A stretch of DNA of 64,000 bases from Halomonas sp. LR3S48 (GCF_025725665.1 NZ_CP107009.1:4402001-4466000), one strand, 5' to 3'. Positions 39,718 to 49,810 are shown, numbered from the stretch's first letter. Notes: generated by a model from the letters alone, not told the origin. A program made the numbers and translations.

Positions 39718-41666
39718 GTCAGTGCCTCCTCCCGCTGGGGAGTGGCATGACGCAGGCGCTGCCACTCCTGGATCAGTTCGGCATAATTGGCTGCCACCCG
39801 CTCGATCAGTTGAGCGTCATTGATGCCCCCCGCCAGCCACTCGCGGCTGGCGGCGGCAAACAGCGTCCGGCCTACGGTGAAACCCTTGCACTGAGGCTGT
39901 CGAGCCGCGGCCACGAAGCCGCGCTTCATCTCCTCCATGGGCGCATCCAGCCCCAGCAGCACCACGCCCCGGCAGTGCGGGTCCTGTGCGTCGATGACCC
40001 GACCGACCGCCTGCCAGGCAGCATCCGAGAGCGTCGGCAGCTTCCACCAGTCGGGACGTATTCCCAGGTGGTAGAAGCGCTGCAGGCTACGCGGCAGTGT
40101 CCTCTCGTCCACCGGCATGTCAGCCGGCGGGATTACCTCCAGCAGCAGTTCCAGGCCGTTCTCGCAGGCGGCCCGGTAGAGCTGGCGCAGGCGGGCTTCC
40201 TGGTCCAGGCGAAGCGCCAGCGGGTCGTCCGGATGGTAGAACACCAGGCACTTGATGATGTGCTCGTGCGGCCATTGGTCCAGCCGACTGCCCAGGTCGT
40301 CGCCATGCTGGAAGCGCAGCGGGCGCGAGCCGGGCAGCTCCACGGGTCGCCCCATCCACCAGCCGCGGCCGGTGGCATCATTGAGCGCATCCTGGCCGAA
40401 GACATCGTCGACCAGGATGGCCGGCTGAGATATCCCGGCCTGCCGAGCCCCGCTCTCCGCAGCACGTACCAGTAGCCGCTTGAGTTCCGGAATGCGCTGC
40501 GGATCGGCCCGCACTTCGCGAGCCATATCGGTGAGTTGGCGACGATGGTCGAAGGCCAGTCCGCACACTTCCGGCCACTCGGTGGGCGAGCGGGTGGTGA
40601 CGCGATGCAGATGGTTGAGGCGCTCGTCCTTGTCGGGGTGCGCCACCGCGTCGCGGCGGGCCAGGTAGTCGAACAGCTCCTCCTCGGTGGGCATGGCCGG
40701 AGCGCAACCATGGCGCGACACCACCAGAGCGCCGCAGGCATTGGCGTAGGTGGCGCTGGTCGCCCAGTCCTCGTCGTACAGCCAGCCCCGCAGCAAGCCG
40801 CTCATGAAGGCGTCGCCGGCCCCCAGCACGTTGAGCACCTCCACCGGCACACCCTCGACCAATAGGCCTTGCTCGATGCGATCGGGGATCTCGCCCTCGA
40901 AGATCACGCAGCCCTGCGCACCCAGCTTGCAGACCAGGGTGGCGTCGCTGATCTCGCGCACCGCATGCAGCGCTGTCAGAGTATCGGTGCAGCCCCCGGC
41001 GATGTGGAACTCCTCCTCGGTGCCGACGATGAGGTCGAAATCGGGTAGCCAGCGCTGCAGATCGGCGGTGACCTCGGCGTCGGCGACGAAACGCGTCTCG
41101 CCGTCGCCGGGGCTCGTCAGGCTCCACAGCACCGGCCGATAGTCGATGTCGAGTACGCGCTTGACGCCACGTTCGCCGGCCGCGTCCAGTGCCTTGCGGC
41201 AGGCGCGCCGAGTCGCCTCGGTGGAGAGATGGGTCCCGGTGATGGCCAAGGCCCGAGCGCGACCGACGAAGGCCGGGTCGATCTCTTCGCTGTCGATGGC
41301 CATGTCGGCGCAATCGCGACGATAGAACAGCAGGGGAAACGTCTCGCGATCCTTCAGCGCAAGCAGCACCAGGCCGGTATGACGCTCCGGGTCGGTCTGC
41401 AGCGCCGTGGTGTCGACCCCCACGCGCTCGAGCTCCTCGCGCACGAAGTTGCCCATCTGCTCGTTGCCCACCCGCGAGAGCATGGCCGACCTCAACCCCA
41501 GTCGGGCGGTGCCGTAGGCCACGTTGCCGGAGCTGCCACCCAGGTACTTGGCGAAACTGGCGACATCCTCCAGACGGCTGCCGAGCTGTTGTGCATAGAG
41601 ATCGACGGCGACGCGGCCGAGGCAGATCAGGTCCAGCGGCCTGTCGTCGTGTTGGGAATCATGCAT
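39714..41666 (-). CDS. iolC: Bifunctional IolC kinase with C-terminal DUF2090 aldolase-like domain
   Basis: The N-terminal half (about residues 1-330) is a PfkB-type 5-dehydro-2-deoxygluconokinase: GRVAVDLYAQQLGSRLEDV, AKYLGGSSGNVAYGTARLG, and the anion hole VLNVLGAGDAFMSGLLRGWL. The C-terminal half (about 330-650) is a DUF2090 domain, which in this arrangement is thought to replace the separate aldolase IolJ. MHDSQHDD at 41666 is the chosen start, with GGAGAG upstream. Length 650 fits the fused form common in proteobacteria. Confidence 0.95.
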   Translation of the reverse strand: MHDSQHDDRPLDLICLGRVAVDLYAQQLGSRLEDVASFAKYLGGSSGNVAYGTARLGLRSAMLSRVGNEQMGNFVREELERVGVDTTALQTDPERHTGLVLLALKDRETFPLLFYRRDCADMAIDSEEIDPAFVGRARALAITGTHLSTEATRRACRKALDAAGERGVKRVLDIDYRPVLWSLTSPGDGETRFVADAEVTADLQRWLPDFDLIVGTEEEFHIAGGCTDTLTALHAVREISDATLVCKLGAQGCVIFEGEIPDRIEQGLLVEGVPVEVLNVLGAGDAFMSGLLRGWLYDEDWATSATYANACGALVVSRHGCAPAMPTEEELFDYLARRDAVAHPDKDERLNHLHRVTTRSPTEWPEVCGLAFDHRRQLTDMAREVRADPQRIPELKRLLVRAAESGARQAGISQPAILVDDVFGQDALNDATGRGWWMGRPVELPGSRPLRFQHGDDLGSRLDQWPHEHIIKCLVFYHPDDPLALRLDQEARLRQLYRAACENGLELLLEVIPPADMPVDERTLPRSLQRFYHLGIRPDWWKLPTLSDAAWQAVGRVIDAQDPHCRGVVLLGLDAPMEEMKRGFVAAARQPQCKGFTVGRTLFAAASREWLAGGINDAQLIERVAANYAELIQEWQRLRHATPQREEALT

Positions 41667-41725
41667 GTCGTCTCTCCACGTCGCATGTCGTACGCTCGCC
41701 TCGGGGCGAGCCCGAGGCGAGGGAA

Positions 41726-42529
41726 TCAAAGGGTGAAGGCATCCGCGAAACGGCGCAGGGCGAGCTCGTCGTCGCCCGACGCCCAGCCTTCGAAACCGAC
41801 ACAGCCTCGATAGCCGATATCGCGTAGCGCCCGGGCGATGGCGGGGTAATGGATCTCGCCGGTACCGGGCTCGCAGCGCCCGGGCACGTCGGCAACCTGC
41901 ACTTCGCCGAGGTAGGGCGCGCAGCGGCGTACCAGCTCGATCAAATTGCCCTCGCCGATCTGCGCGTGGTAGAGGTCCAGCATCATGCGTACCTCCGGCC
42001 GATCGACGCTGGCCACCAGCGCCATCACGTCGCTCGCCCTGGCGAACGGCACGCCCGGGTGATCCACGGCGGTATTCAGGTTCTCCAGCACGAAAGTGAC
42101 GCCGTGAGCCTGGCCCAGGTCCGCCAGACGGTTCAGGGTATCGTGGGCCTTGAGCCACATGGCCCCGGTGGTCTCGCAGACCGGCTCGACCGGCATGCCA
42201 CGCCCGTCGAGACCGGTGCCATGCAGGTTCAGCCGCGGGATGCCCAGCTTTCTGGCGACCTCGAGGGACTCCCGTGCCGTGCGCACCATCTCCTCGGCCC
42301 CCTGCTCGTCGGCCAGCGTGCCGCGCACGTAGCCTGTCATTGAGGAGAAGGTGGCACCGGTGCGGGCGAGCGCGTCGACGTCATGGCGTGTCCAGTCCCA
42401 GATCTCCACCTCGAAGCCGAGCGCATCGATTCGCCGTACCCTCTGCGCCATCGGCAGCTCACGGAACACCATCTCGGCGCAGACCGCCAATACGAAGGGC
42501 GACGCTCTCCCCGGCACATCCGTCGTCAT
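41726..42529 (-). CDS. TIM-barrel isomerase, IolI/Hyi-like
   Basis: A 267-residue sugar-phosphate-isomerase-type TIM barrel. LPMAQRVRRIDALGFEVEIWDW, VTFVLENLNT, MMLDLYHAQIGEGN and GEIHYPAIARALRDIGYRGCVGFE are motifs shared by hydroxypyruvate isomerases and inosose isomerases (IolI). In this operon an inosose isomerase or epimerase role is likelier, but the sequence does not settle it. I chose the ATG at 42529 because AAGGAG lies six bases upstream; an ATG at 42550, overlapping the ATPase stop, is an alternative. Confidence 0.75.
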   Translation of the reverse strand: MTTDVPGRASPFVLAVCAEMVFRELPMAQRVRRIDALGFEVEIWDWTRHDVDALARTGATFSSMTGYVRGTLADEQGAEEMVRTARESLEVARKLGIPRLNLHGTGLDGRGMPVEPVCETTGAMWLKAHDTLNRLADLGQAHGVTFVLENLNTAVDHPGVPFARASDVMALVASVDRPEVRMMLDLYHAQIGEGNLIELVRRCAPYLGEVQVADVPGRCEPGTGEIHYPAIARALRDIGYRGCVGFEGWASGDDELALRRFADAFTL

Positions 42530-42546
42530 CGCGCGCTCCTTGACGC

Positions 42547-43422
42547 TCATTGGTCACCCGCGGCGTAAGCCTGCTGGGGGCCGCCCGGAAGGGAAGCCGC
42601 GTTGCCGTCTCGCTTCGCCTTGCCCTCCTGGTCGCTGCGCTGGAACTCGGCGAGTTCCGCATCGAGGCTCTCCATCTCGGCCCCGCCCGCCATCATGTTG
42701 AGCACCTCTTCGCGGCTTATCGCCTCCTTGCGGAAGGTGCCCAGGCTGGTGCCACGCTTGAGCAGGGTGAAGGCATCCGCCACGGGGTAGGCATGGTGCA
42801 CGTTGTGGGTAATGAAGATGACCGCCAGGCCATCGGCCCGGGCCTTGGCGATGTAACGCAGCACGACCGACGCCTGCTTGACGCCCAGCGCCGAGGTCGG
42901 CTCATCGAGGATCAGTACCTTGGCGCCGAAGTAGACTGCCCGGGCGATGGCCACGCATTGGCGCTCGCCGCCCGAGAGCGTGCCTACCGGCTGGCCGGGG
43001 TCGCGTACGTCGATACCGATCTTGGCCATCTCCTGCTTGGCGACTCGGTCGGCATGCTTCCAGTTGATGCGCTTGAAGGGCCCCCACCCCACGGTGGGTT
43101 CGCGGCCCATGAAGAAGTTACGCGTGATCGACATCAGCGGGATCATCGCCAGGTCCTGATAGACGGTGGCGATGCCGGCATCCAGGGCGTAGGCCGGCGA
43201 TTTGAAGCGGACCGGCTTGCCCTCGAGGAGCAGCTCCCCTTCGGTGGGCCGGTAGACCCCCGACAGCGTCTTGATCAGCGTCGACTTGCCTGCACCGTTG
43301 TCGCCGAGCAGGCACATGACCTCGCCGGCATGCACCTTCATCGAAATCTCGCTCAAGGCGATGACGCTGCCGAAATGCTTGCTGACGTTGTGCATCTCGA
43401 TCGTGGGCGTACGTTCGCTCAT
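42547..43422 (-). CDS. Sugar ABC transporter ATP-binding protein (inositol type)
   Basis: A 291-residue single-domain ABC ATPase. Walker [17 protein letters not shown], the Q-loop VYQDLAMIP, signature [15 protein letters not shown] and Walker [11 protein letters not shown] with a following ITHNVHH are intact. Sugar ATPases such as RbsA have two such domains (about 500 residues); this one is of the shorter FrcA/IatA type. The C-terminal 40 residues are charged and unlike others. It follows the permease by one base, so the two are coupled. Inositol is the likely substrate by context. Confidence 0.88.
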   Translation of the reverse strand: MSERTPTIEMHNVSKHFGSVIALSEISMKVHAGEVMCLLGDNGAGKSTLIKTLSGVYRPTEGELLLEGKPVRFKSPAYALDAGIATVYQDLAMIPLMSITRNFFMGREPTVGWGPFKRINWKHADRVAKQEMAKIGIDVRDPGQPVGTLSGGERQCVAIARAVYFGAKVLILDEPTSALGVKQASVVLRYIAKARADGLAVIFITHNVHHAYPVADAFTLLKRGTSLGTFRKEAISREEVLNMMAGGAEMESLDAELAEFQRSDQEGKAKRDGNAASLPGGPQQAYAAGDQ

Positions 43423-43423
43423 G

Positions 43424-44554
43424 TCACTTGGCCTCCATCGCCTTCTTGCGCATGAAATTGTTGAACAGCACGGCCACCAGCAGCATCGCGCCGAGGAAGA
43501 CCTGGAACCAGTCGGTGTTCACCCCCGTATAGAAGATCCCCATCTGCACCAGCCCGAAGATGAGCGCCCCCAAGGCCGCGCCGATCGCCGAGCCGTAGCC
43601 CCCGGTGAGCAGCGCACCACCGATCACCACGGCAATGATCGCCTCGAGCTCCTTGAGCAGTCCGCGAATGGTATCGGCCGAGCCGGTATCCATTACCTGC
43701 AGGCAGGCGAAGACGGTGGCCGAGAAGGCAGTGAACATGAACAGCGAGATCTTGACCCGATGCACTGGAACGCCGGAGTTCCGCGCGGCATTGGCATCGC
43801 CACCGCTGGCGAAGATCCAGTTGCCGTAGGGGGTGCAGAGCAGGACCCAGGTCGCCACGGCGGTCAGGCCCAGCCACCAGACGATGGAGATCGGGATGCC
43901 GGTGACCACCGGGTTGCCGGCGAAATTGGTGGCGATCCAGCCCTGCGCCGCCATCCAGCCGAACAGTCCCGTCGCGACCTCGCCCGAGAACAGGGCGGCC
44001 ATCCAGTCGCCGGGTACGTGCTGGTGAATGCCGCCGATCTGGGTGCGCCCCGTCAGCAGACGGCTGATGCCGATGGCCAGACCGCGCAGAATGAACAGGA
44101 AGCCCAGCGTGACGATAAAGGACGGCAACCCGGTCCGGTTGACCAGGTAGCCGTTGGTGGCGCCCACCAGCGCCGCACAGGAGAAGGCCAGCAGAATCGC
44201 CGCCCACAACGGCCAGCCGTATTGCACCACGGGGATGGCGATCAGGATGCCGGCCAGCCCGATCATCGAACCGATGGAGAGGTCGAATTCACCGCCGATC
44301 ATCAGCAGTGCGGCGGCGGTGGCGATGATGCCCAACTGTGCTGCCACCTCGAGGAAGTTGAGGACGCCGGACGGCGTGAACATGCCGGTCCCCCTGGCGA
44401 CGACGAGAAAGAACACCAGGACCAGGATGGTACCGGCCAGCGCGCCAAGCTCGGGGCGGCTCAACGCCTTCTTCCAGAACGGGATCCTCCGCAGGCGCTC
44501 ATCCTGCGGTGCCAGCGCCGCGTCGGCGGGTTGAGGGGATGCGTTGGACTTCAT
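43424..44554 (-). CDS. Sugar ABC transporter permease (inositol type)
   Basis: A 376-residue membrane protein of the RbsC/IatP family with about ten hydrophobic helices. [21 protein letters not shown] is the conserved GGxDLSVG-type segment, and [20 protein letters not shown] and [20 protein letters not shown] fit the family. The N-terminus carries a 30-residue cytoplasmic extension. It lies between the binding protein and the ATPase of the same transporter. Confidence 0.9.
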   Translation of the reverse strand: MKSNASPQPADAALAPQDERLRRIPFWKKALSRPELGALAGTILVLVFFLVVARGTGMFTPSGVLNFLEVAAQLGIIATAAALLMIGGEFDLSIGSMIGLAGILIAIPVVQYGWPLWAAILLAFSCAALVGATNGYLVNRTGLPSFIVTLGFLFILRGLAIGISRLLTGRTQIGGIHQHVPGDWMAALFSGEVATGLFGWMAAQGWIATNFAGNPVVTGIPISIVWWLGLTAVATWVLLCTPYGNWIFASGGDANAARNSGVPVHRVKISLFMFTAFSATVFACLQVMDTGSADTIRGLLKELEAIIAVVIGGALLTGGYGSAIGAALGALIFGLVQMGIFYTGVNTDWFQVFLGAMLLVAVLFNNFMRKKAMEAK

Positions 44555-44605
44555 GGTCGACTCCCACGGCCCGGCCGTTGCCGGGCCATTGCGGTTACGT
44601 TGCGG

Positions 44606-45544
44606 TCAGCGAATTCCCTGCTTGCTCAGCTCGATCACCTGGCTGGCATTCTCCTGGGTCACGAAGCCCGGACCCGTCGGTACGTCCCCGGCCGGCAGCA
44701 TGCCGTTCTTGACGAACTGATCGAGGAAGATCACCGGCAGATAGCCTTGCAGGTACTGCTGCTGGTCGATGGCAAAGTCCAGCTCGCCCTGCTCCAGTGC
44801 CTCGAGCGTGCTGGGAGAGAGATCGAACGTGCCCAGGGTGAACATGTCCGTGGCCCCGTGTTCGCGCATGGCACGGACCAGCGGCTCGGCGGCCAGCGTC
44901 CCCAGGGTCAGGATGGCGTCGATATCGTCGTGCTGGTTGAGATAGGCCACGATGGCGTTACGGATCTCGACAGGGTCGTGGGAGGTGGCCAACTGCTCGG
45001 CGTTGCCGTCGAAGCCTTCGCTGAACCCGTCACAGCGACGGTCGAGCCCCTGGTTGCCCTGCTCGTGGTTGACGCAAAGCCCCTTCTCCGCGCCCATCTC
45101 CCGCATGCGTTCGGCGGCCTGCTTGCCCGCCTCGTATTCGCTCTGCCCGATATGCAGCCGGGTGCCGTACTGGCTCGCCACGTCCCCACCGGAATTGATG
45201 GTGATCACCGGGATGTTGTTGTCAGCGGCTTTCTGGACGACACCGCCCAGGGCGTCCTCATCGGTAAAGGAGACGATCAGGCCATCCGGGCCCGACGCGA
45301 CGGCGGCATCGATGAGCTGCTGCATCTGGGCCATGTCGAAGGTGGAGGGCGCCCGGTACTCCAGCGTCGCGCCGACCTGCTCGGCGGCATCTTCGGCGCC
45401 GTTCTTGACCACGGACCAGAACGGGTCGGAGGGAACGCCGTGGGTCACCATGATGAAGCGGGAACTGTCCTGAGCCTGGGCCGACCCTGCCATGAGAGCC
45501 GCTGCCATTGTCGAGGCGAGCAGCCTGTGAATGAGACGTGCCAT
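44606..45544 (-). CDS. Periplasmic sugar-binding protein (inositol type)
   Basis: A 312-residue precursor with a Sec signal peptide (hydrophobic LLASTMAAALMAG, then AQAQ cleavage context). The mature protein is a type I periplasmic binding fold: FIMVTHGVPSDPFWSVVKNGAEDA, DGLIVSFTDEDALGG, VITINSGGDVAS. It should deliver inositol or a related polyol to the permease encoded next. It is the first gene of the long minus-strand iol operon, downstream of the operator region at 45597-45669. Confidence 0.9.
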   Translation of the reverse strand: MARLIHRLLASTMAAALMAGSAQAQDSSRFIMVTHGVPSDPFWSVVKNGAEDAAEQVGATLEYRAPSTFDMAQMQQLIDAAVASGPDGLIVSFTDEDALGGVVQKAADNNIPVITINSGGDVASQYGTRLHIGQSEYEAGKQAAERMREMGAEKGLCVNHEQGNQGLDRRCDGFSEGFDGNAEQLATSHDPVEIRNAIVAYLNQHDDIDAILTLGTLAAEPLVRAMREHGATDMFTLGTFDLSPSTLEALEQGELDFAIDQQQYLQGYLPVIFLDQFVKNGMLPAGDVPTGPGFVTQENASQVIELSKQGIR

Positions 45545-45596
45545 GGGTTGTTTCCTCTTGTTGTCGTTTGCCTATCGGTAGCGATGCGGCGTATGA

Positions 45597-45669
45597 AATA
45601 TAGATTCCATTCTAGAAATTTAACAAATCATTTATTCTATACTTTGGTATAAATGGAATATTTATTCCA
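45597..45669. promoter_or_regulatory. Divergent iol promoter and RpiR-type operators
   Basis: On the minus strand TTGTTA (45621-45626), an 18-bp spacer and TATATT (45597-45602) form the promoter of the transporter operon. AATGGAAT appears twice: inside that spacer, within the repeat TAGA-TTCCAT-TCTA, and at 45653-45660, within TGGAATA-TT-TATTCCA, a 7-bp inverted repeat. These shared boxes are likely binding sites of the adjacent RpiR-type regulator. Confidence 0.6.
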
Positions 45670-45736
45670 AGATACTAGACTGCGATCAGTGACTCGACAC
45701 AGAGCCGTAATACGACCGGGCGAGGCAGGCCACCAC

Positions 45737-46600
45737 ATGAATCAGACACCGCAGGATTTCAACGAGCTGGAGGCACGCGTCACGGAGGAGTACGCCTCCC
45801 TGAGTCGCCGTCTGCAGCAGACGGCTCGCTTCCTGCTCGACCACCCCCAGGAGGTGGCCTTCGCCACCGTCGCCAGGCTGGCCGAGCAGGCGGGCGTCAC
45901 TCCCTCCACCCTGATCCGTTTCGCCAATTCGTTTGGCTTCAAGGGATTCTCGGAGATGCAGCAGCTGTTCCGCTCACGCCTGGTGGACGAGCTGCCCAAC
46001 TACACCGAGCGCATTCGCGCCGTTCGCAGCGCCACGGGAGAGACGCCCGACAGCACCCAACTGCTGTGGGAATTCGCCGAGGCGAACCGTGACGTGCTCG
46101 ACCAGTTGCCGGCGCGTATCGACCCGCAGAACCTGGAGCATGCTCTCGATCTGCTCGAGCAGGCCGAGATCGTGCACGTGCTTGGCACGCGCCGAAGCTT
46201 CGTGGTGGCGAGCTATGCCGCCTATGCGTTCCACCACATCGAGAAGCGGGCCTTCTTGATCAACGGCCTCGGCGGCATGCAGGGTGAGCAGGTCAAGGCC
46301 ATCGGCGCGCGCGATGCCCTGCTGGTGGTGAGCTTTTCGCCCTACGCCGAAGAGAGCCGGCAGGCGGCCGACGAGGCGCGACAGCGCGGCATTCCCCTGG
46401 TGGTAATCACCGACTCGAGCTTGAGCCCGCTGGCGCGGATTGCCGATGTCGCTCTGATCGTCCACGAGGCCGAGGTGAAGAGTTTTCGCGGGCTGGCGGC
46501 CTCACTGTGCCTGACCCAGACCCTGGCGATCGCCCTGGGGGTTCGTCAGGAAAAGGCCCGAGACCGCTCCGCGAGCGACAGCGACATCGAGCGCGCCTGA
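45737..46600 (+). CDS. MurR/RpiR family regulator of the iol locus
   Basis: A 287-residue regulator with an N-terminal RpiR helix-turn-helix (ARFLLDHPQEVAFATVARLA ... TPSTLIRFANSFGFKGFSEM) and a C-terminal SIS sugar-phosphate domain (VHVLGTRRSFVVASYAAYAF, LLVVSFSPYAEES). The ligand is probably a phosphorylated inositol intermediate such as the IolC product, by analogy. Position next to the two operator-like repeats supports local control. The ATG at 45737 begins the conserved part. Confidence 0.93.
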   Translation: MNQTPQDFNELEARVTEEYASLSRRLQQTARFLLDHPQEVAFATVARLAEQAGVTPSTLIRFANSFGFKGFSEMQQLFRSRLVDELPNYTERIRAVRSATGETPDSTQLLWEFAEANRDVLDQLPARIDPQNLEHALDLLEQAEIVHVLGTRRSFVVASYAAYAFHHIEKRAFLINGLGGMQGEQVKAIGARDALLVVSFSPYAEESRQAADEARQRGIPLVVITDSSLSPLARIADVALIVHEAEVKSFRGLAASLCLTQTLAIALGVRQEKARDRSASDSDIERA

Positions 46601-46641
46601 AGTCATCGCGGCCATTGCCGAACGAGAGAGAGGAATCCTTC

Positions 46642-47637
46642 ATGAAGCTCGCCCTGATCGGCGCCGGACGCATTGGCAAGGTCCATGCCCAAGCCATCGA
46701 CCGACACCCCGATGTGACGCTCGCCGCCGTGGCCGATTACCACAGCGAGGCCGCCGAGGCGTTGGCCTCGACCTACGGCTGCCGTGTGCTGAGTGCAGAT
46801 GCGGTATTCGAGACCCCGGATATCGATGCCGTGCTGATCGCCTCCAGCACGCCCACCCATGCCGACTACCTGGAGCGCGCCGCGCGCGCCGGCAAGGCGA
46901 TACTCTGCGAAAAGCCCATCGCTCTCGACCTGGCGCGCACTCGAGAGGCGCTCCAGGTGCTGCAGGCGCATCCGGTCACCTGCGCCCTGGGGTTCAACCG
47001 CCGGCACGATCCGCAATTCGTCGCCCTGAAGCGGGCAGTGAGCGAGGGCCGGATCGGCAGTCTCGAGATGCTGACCATCATCAGCCGCGACCCGGCGCCG
47101 CCGCCCGCCGAGTATATCGGCGCCTCGGGCGGTCTGTTCCGCGACATGATGATCCACGACTTCGACATGGCCCGCTGGCTGCTCGACGAACCGATCGCCC
47201 ACGTCCACGCCGAGGGCAGCTGCCTGATCGACCCCGCCATCGGCGAGGCAGGCGACATCGACTCCGCCATGGTCACCCTGACCACCGGCAGTGGGCGCCT
47301 CTGCCATATCGGCAACTCGCGCCGCGCCTGCTACGGCTACGACCAGCGCATCGAGGCGTTCGGCAGTGCCGGCATGCTGCAAGCCCAGAACGAGAGCGAG
47401 ACACGGCTGCGTTTTACCGGCGAGCCCGGCCAGGTGGAAGAGAAGCCCAAGTGGTTCTTCCTGGAGCGCTATGCCGAAGCCTACCGTCGAGAAATCGACG
47501 ACTTCGTGAACGCCTGGCGGGAGCGGCGTGCCCCGCTGGCCGGTGCCCGGGATGGCCTCGAGGCGCTGCGCCTGGCCGAGGCCGCCGAACGCTCGCTGCG
47601 CGAAGGACGTCGTATCGCGCTGGACTCCATTCACTGA
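46642..47637 (+). CDS. iolG: Inositol 2-dehydrogenase
   Basis: IolG oxidises myo-inositol to 2-keto-myo-inositol with NAD. The 331-residue product has MKLALIGAGRIGKVHAQAID (NAD loop), ILCEKPIALDLARTR (EKP), and GGLFRDMMIHDFDMARWLL with the catalytic Asp/His pair, the strongest IolG hallmark. Length fits. It follows the regulator by 41 bp and precedes iolB, and it is clearly distinct from the Gfo/Idh gene at the far end of the locus. Confidence 0.95.
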   Translation: MKLALIGAGRIGKVHAQAIDRHPDVTLAAVADYHSEAAEALASTYGCRVLSADAVFETPDIDAVLIASSTPTHADYLERAARAGKAILCEKPIALDLARTREALQVLQAHPVTCALGFNRRHDPQFVALKRAVSEGRIGSLEMLTIISRDPAPPPAEYIGASGGLFRDMMIHDFDMARWLLDEPIAHVHAEGSCLIDPAIGEAGDIDSAMVTLTTGSGRLCHIGNSRRACYGYDQRIEAFGSAGMLQAQNESETRLRFTGEPGQVEEKPKWFFLERYAEAYRREIDDFVNAWRERRAPLAGARDGLEALRLAEAAERSLREGRRIALDSIH

Positions 47638-47654
47638 TCGCGACAGGAGGGATC

Positions 47655-48458
47655 ATGGCAACGCTACTGGTACGTCCACAGCCACCCGATGCCCAGGGCA
47701 CCGTGCTGGAAGTCACCCCCGAATCCGCCGGCTGGGAATACGTCGGCTTTCGCGTGCACCGGCTCGTGCCCGGGCAGCGAATCGAGGCCAGCACCGAAGA
47801 CCGCGAGCACTGCCTGGTGCTGCTCTCCGGCCGCGCCACCGTCAGCAGCGGCGAGCACCGCTGGGAGAACATCGGCGAACGCATGGATGTCTTCGAGAAG
47901 CGCCCGCCCCATGCCGTCTATCTTCCCGACCGGGTGAGCTACAGCGTCGAGGCCGTCACCGACCTCGAGCTAGCGGTGTGCAGCGCGCCCGGCCATGGCA
48001 ACCACGAGCCACGCCTGATCGACCCGGGACGGATCAAGCGCAGCACGCGCGGAAGCGGCACCAACACGCGCCATATCCAGGACATTCTGCCGGAAACCGA
48101 GCCGGCGGACAGTCTGCTGGTGGTGGAGGTCTACACCCCCGCCGGTAATTGGTCCAGCTACCCGCCGCACAAGCACGATGAGGATAATCTGCCGCAGGAG
48201 TCATTTCTGGAGGAGACCTACTACCACCGTATCGATCCCCCCCAGGGTTTCGCCTTTCAGCGCGTCTATACCGACGACCGAAGCCTGGATGAAACCATGG
48301 CGGTGGAGGATGGCTGCTGCGTGATGGTGCCGCGCGGCTACCATCCCGTGGGTGCTCCTCACGGCTACGAGCTCTATTACCTGAACGTGATGGCGGGTCC
48401 CAAGCGCAAATGGAAGTTCCACAACGACCCGGCCCACGAATGGATTGCCAAGCAATGA
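47655..48458 (+). CDS. iolB: 5-deoxy-glucuronate isomerase
   Basis: IolB isomerises 5-deoxyglucuronate to 5-dehydro-2-deoxygluconate. The 267-residue bicupin has LVVEVYTPAGNWSSYPPHKHD (metal-binding cupin), LEETYYHRIDPPQGFAFQRV and VMVPRGYHPVGAPHGYELYYL, all family signatures. ATG at 47655 follows AGGAGG. It is the last plus-strand gene of the locus before a strong terminator. Confidence 0.97.
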   Translation: MATLLVRPQPPDAQGTVLEVTPESAGWEYVGFRVHRLVPGQRIEASTEDREHCLVLLSGRATVSSGEHRWENIGERMDVFEKRPPHAVYLPDRVSYSVEAVTDLELAVCSAPGHGNHEPRLIDPGRIKRSTRGSGTNTRHIQDILPETEPADSLLVVEVYTPAGNWSSYPPHKHDEDNLPQESFLEETYYHRIDPPQGFAFQRVYTDDRSLDETMAVEDGCCVMVPRGYHPVGAPHGYELYYLNVMAGPKRKWKFHNDPAHEWIAKQ

Positions 48459-48504
48459 GCCGGTAGCCGCTCCAACAGCGATGCTTGGCCATGACGTCTC
48501 TTCA

Positions 48505-48528
48505 CCCTGCTTCGGCGGGGATTTTTTT
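48505..48528 (+). terminator. Terminator after iolB
   Basis: CCCTGC-TTCG-GCGGGG with a UUCG tetraloop followed by A and seven T residues; intrinsic terminator 46 bp past the iolB stop. Confidence 0.9.
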
Positions 48529-48554
48529 GTCGCCGCTTTACTTGCTTGGACAAC

Positions 48555-48585
48555 AGAAAACCGGAGCGCCTCGGCGCTCCGGTTT
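48555..48585 (-). terminator. Terminator after gapA
   Basis: AAACCGGAGCGC / GCGCTCCGGTTT forms a 12-bp stem with a CTCG loop, 30 bp past the gapA stop; TTTT follows on the minus strand. Confidence 0.8.
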
Positions 48586-48614
48586 GCGTTCCTGCCACTG
48601 GGGACTCGCTCGTA

Positions 48615-49637
48615 TCAGGCCGCTTCGCGCTTGGCGTCGCTGGCGGCCTGCATGGCCAGGGCGGTATCGAGCATGCGGTTGGAGAAGCCCCACTCGTTGT
48701 CGTACCAGGCCATCACTTTCACCAGGCGACCGTTCACCCGGGTATGGTTGGCGTCGAAGGTGGAGGAGTTGGCGTCGTGGTTGAAATCGATCGACACCAG
48801 TGGCTGGGCGTTCACCGCCAGTACCGGTGAGGCGTCGGCAGCCTTGGCCAGGATGGCGTTGATCTCTTCCTTGGTGGTATCGCGGCTGGCGGTGAAGACC
48901 AGGTCCACCAGCGAGACGTTGATCACCGGCACGCGCACCGCCAGGCCGTCGAACTTGCCGGCCAGTTCCGGCAGCACCAGGCCGACCGCGGCGGCGGCAC
49001 CGGTCTTGGTCGGAATCATGGAGTGGGTCGCGCTACGCGCCCGGTAGGGGTCGCTGTGATAGACGTCCGACAGGTTCTGGTCGTTGGTGTAGGCGTGCAC
49101 CGTGGTCATCAGGCCGTTCTCGATGCCCACCGTGTCGCTGAGCGCCTTGGCCACCGGCGCCAGGCAGTTGGTGGTGCAGGAGGCGTTGGAGACCACCTTG
49201 TGCTCGGGCTTGAGCACGTGCTCGTTGACGCCATAGACCACGGTGGCGTCGGCGTCCGGGCTCGGCGCGGAGATCAGCACGCGCTTCGCTCCCGCTGCGA
49301 GATGCTTGGCAGCCGCCTCGCGCTTGGTGAACAAGCCGGTGCACTCCATCACCAGGTCGACGCCCAGCGTCTGCCACGGCAGCGCGGCCGGATCGCGCTG
49401 GGAGAGGATGGCGATGCGGTCACCATCCACGCTCATGCTCTCCTCGTCGTGCTCCACCTTGAACGGAAAGTGGCCATGCACGGTATCGTGGCGCAACAGG
49501 TGGGCGTTGAGGGCGGGGTCGCCCAGGTCGTTGATGGCCACCACCTCCACTCGATTGCGGTAGCCATTCTCGTACAGAGCACGCAGCACGTTACGACCGA
49601 TGCGACCGAAGCCGTTGATGGCAATCTTGAGCGTCAT
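48615..49637 (-). CDS. gapA: Glyceraldehyde-3-phosphate dehydrogenase, type I
   Basis: The 340-residue enzyme makes 1,3-bisphosphoglycerate. [19 protein letters not shown] is the NAD loop, [15 protein letters not shown] holds the catalytic Cys, and [20 protein letters not shown] and [19 protein letters not shown] follow. The [20 protein letters not shown] region resembles Pseudomonas-type Gap and partly Epd (erythrose-4-phosphate dehydrogenase); Gap is preferred because of the TxDQNLSD signature. The ATG at 49637 has GGAGAG upstream. It is divergent from pykA, with a HexR-like box in front. Confidence 0.92.
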   Translation of the reverse strand: MTLKIAINGFGRIGRNVLRALYENGYRNRVEVVAINDLGDPALNAHLLRHDTVHGHFPFKVEHDEESMSVDGDRIAILSQRDPAALPWQTLGVDLVMECTGLFTKREAAAKHLAAGAKRVLISAPSPDADATVVYGVNEHVLKPEHKVVSNASCTTNCLAPVAKALSDTVGIENGLMTTVHAYTNDQNLSDVYHSDPYRARSATHSMIPTKTGAAAAVGLVLPELAGKFDGLAVRVPVINVSLVDLVFTASRDTTKEEINAILAKAADASPVLAVNAQPLVSIDFNHDANSSTFDANHTRVNGRLVKVMAWYDNEWGFSNRMLDTALAMQAASDAKREAA

Positions 49638-49795
49638 GTCCTCTCTCCTCCAGAGCGTCTCTGTAGCTTTCAGGGTAGGGATATAGAGCCGATGGGCAGA
49701 GATCGGGCATCGGTGATGCCGGCTGGGTAGCCTGCGGCTCCTGTCAGTATGTCCCTCAATGTGACGCAAACCTGTCAAGGACTCAAGATTTTTTT

Positions 49796-49810
49796 GGTAA
49801 CTTTACAACA
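49796..49810 (-). promoter_or_regulatory. HexR-like box upstream of gapA
   Basis: On the minus strand TGTTGTAAAGTTACC. It is identical at 13 of 15 positions to the box facing pykA, TGTAGTAAACTTACC, in the opposite orientation. The pattern is close to the HexR site of gammaproteobacteria (TGTARTnAAATTACA). Confidence 0.55.
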
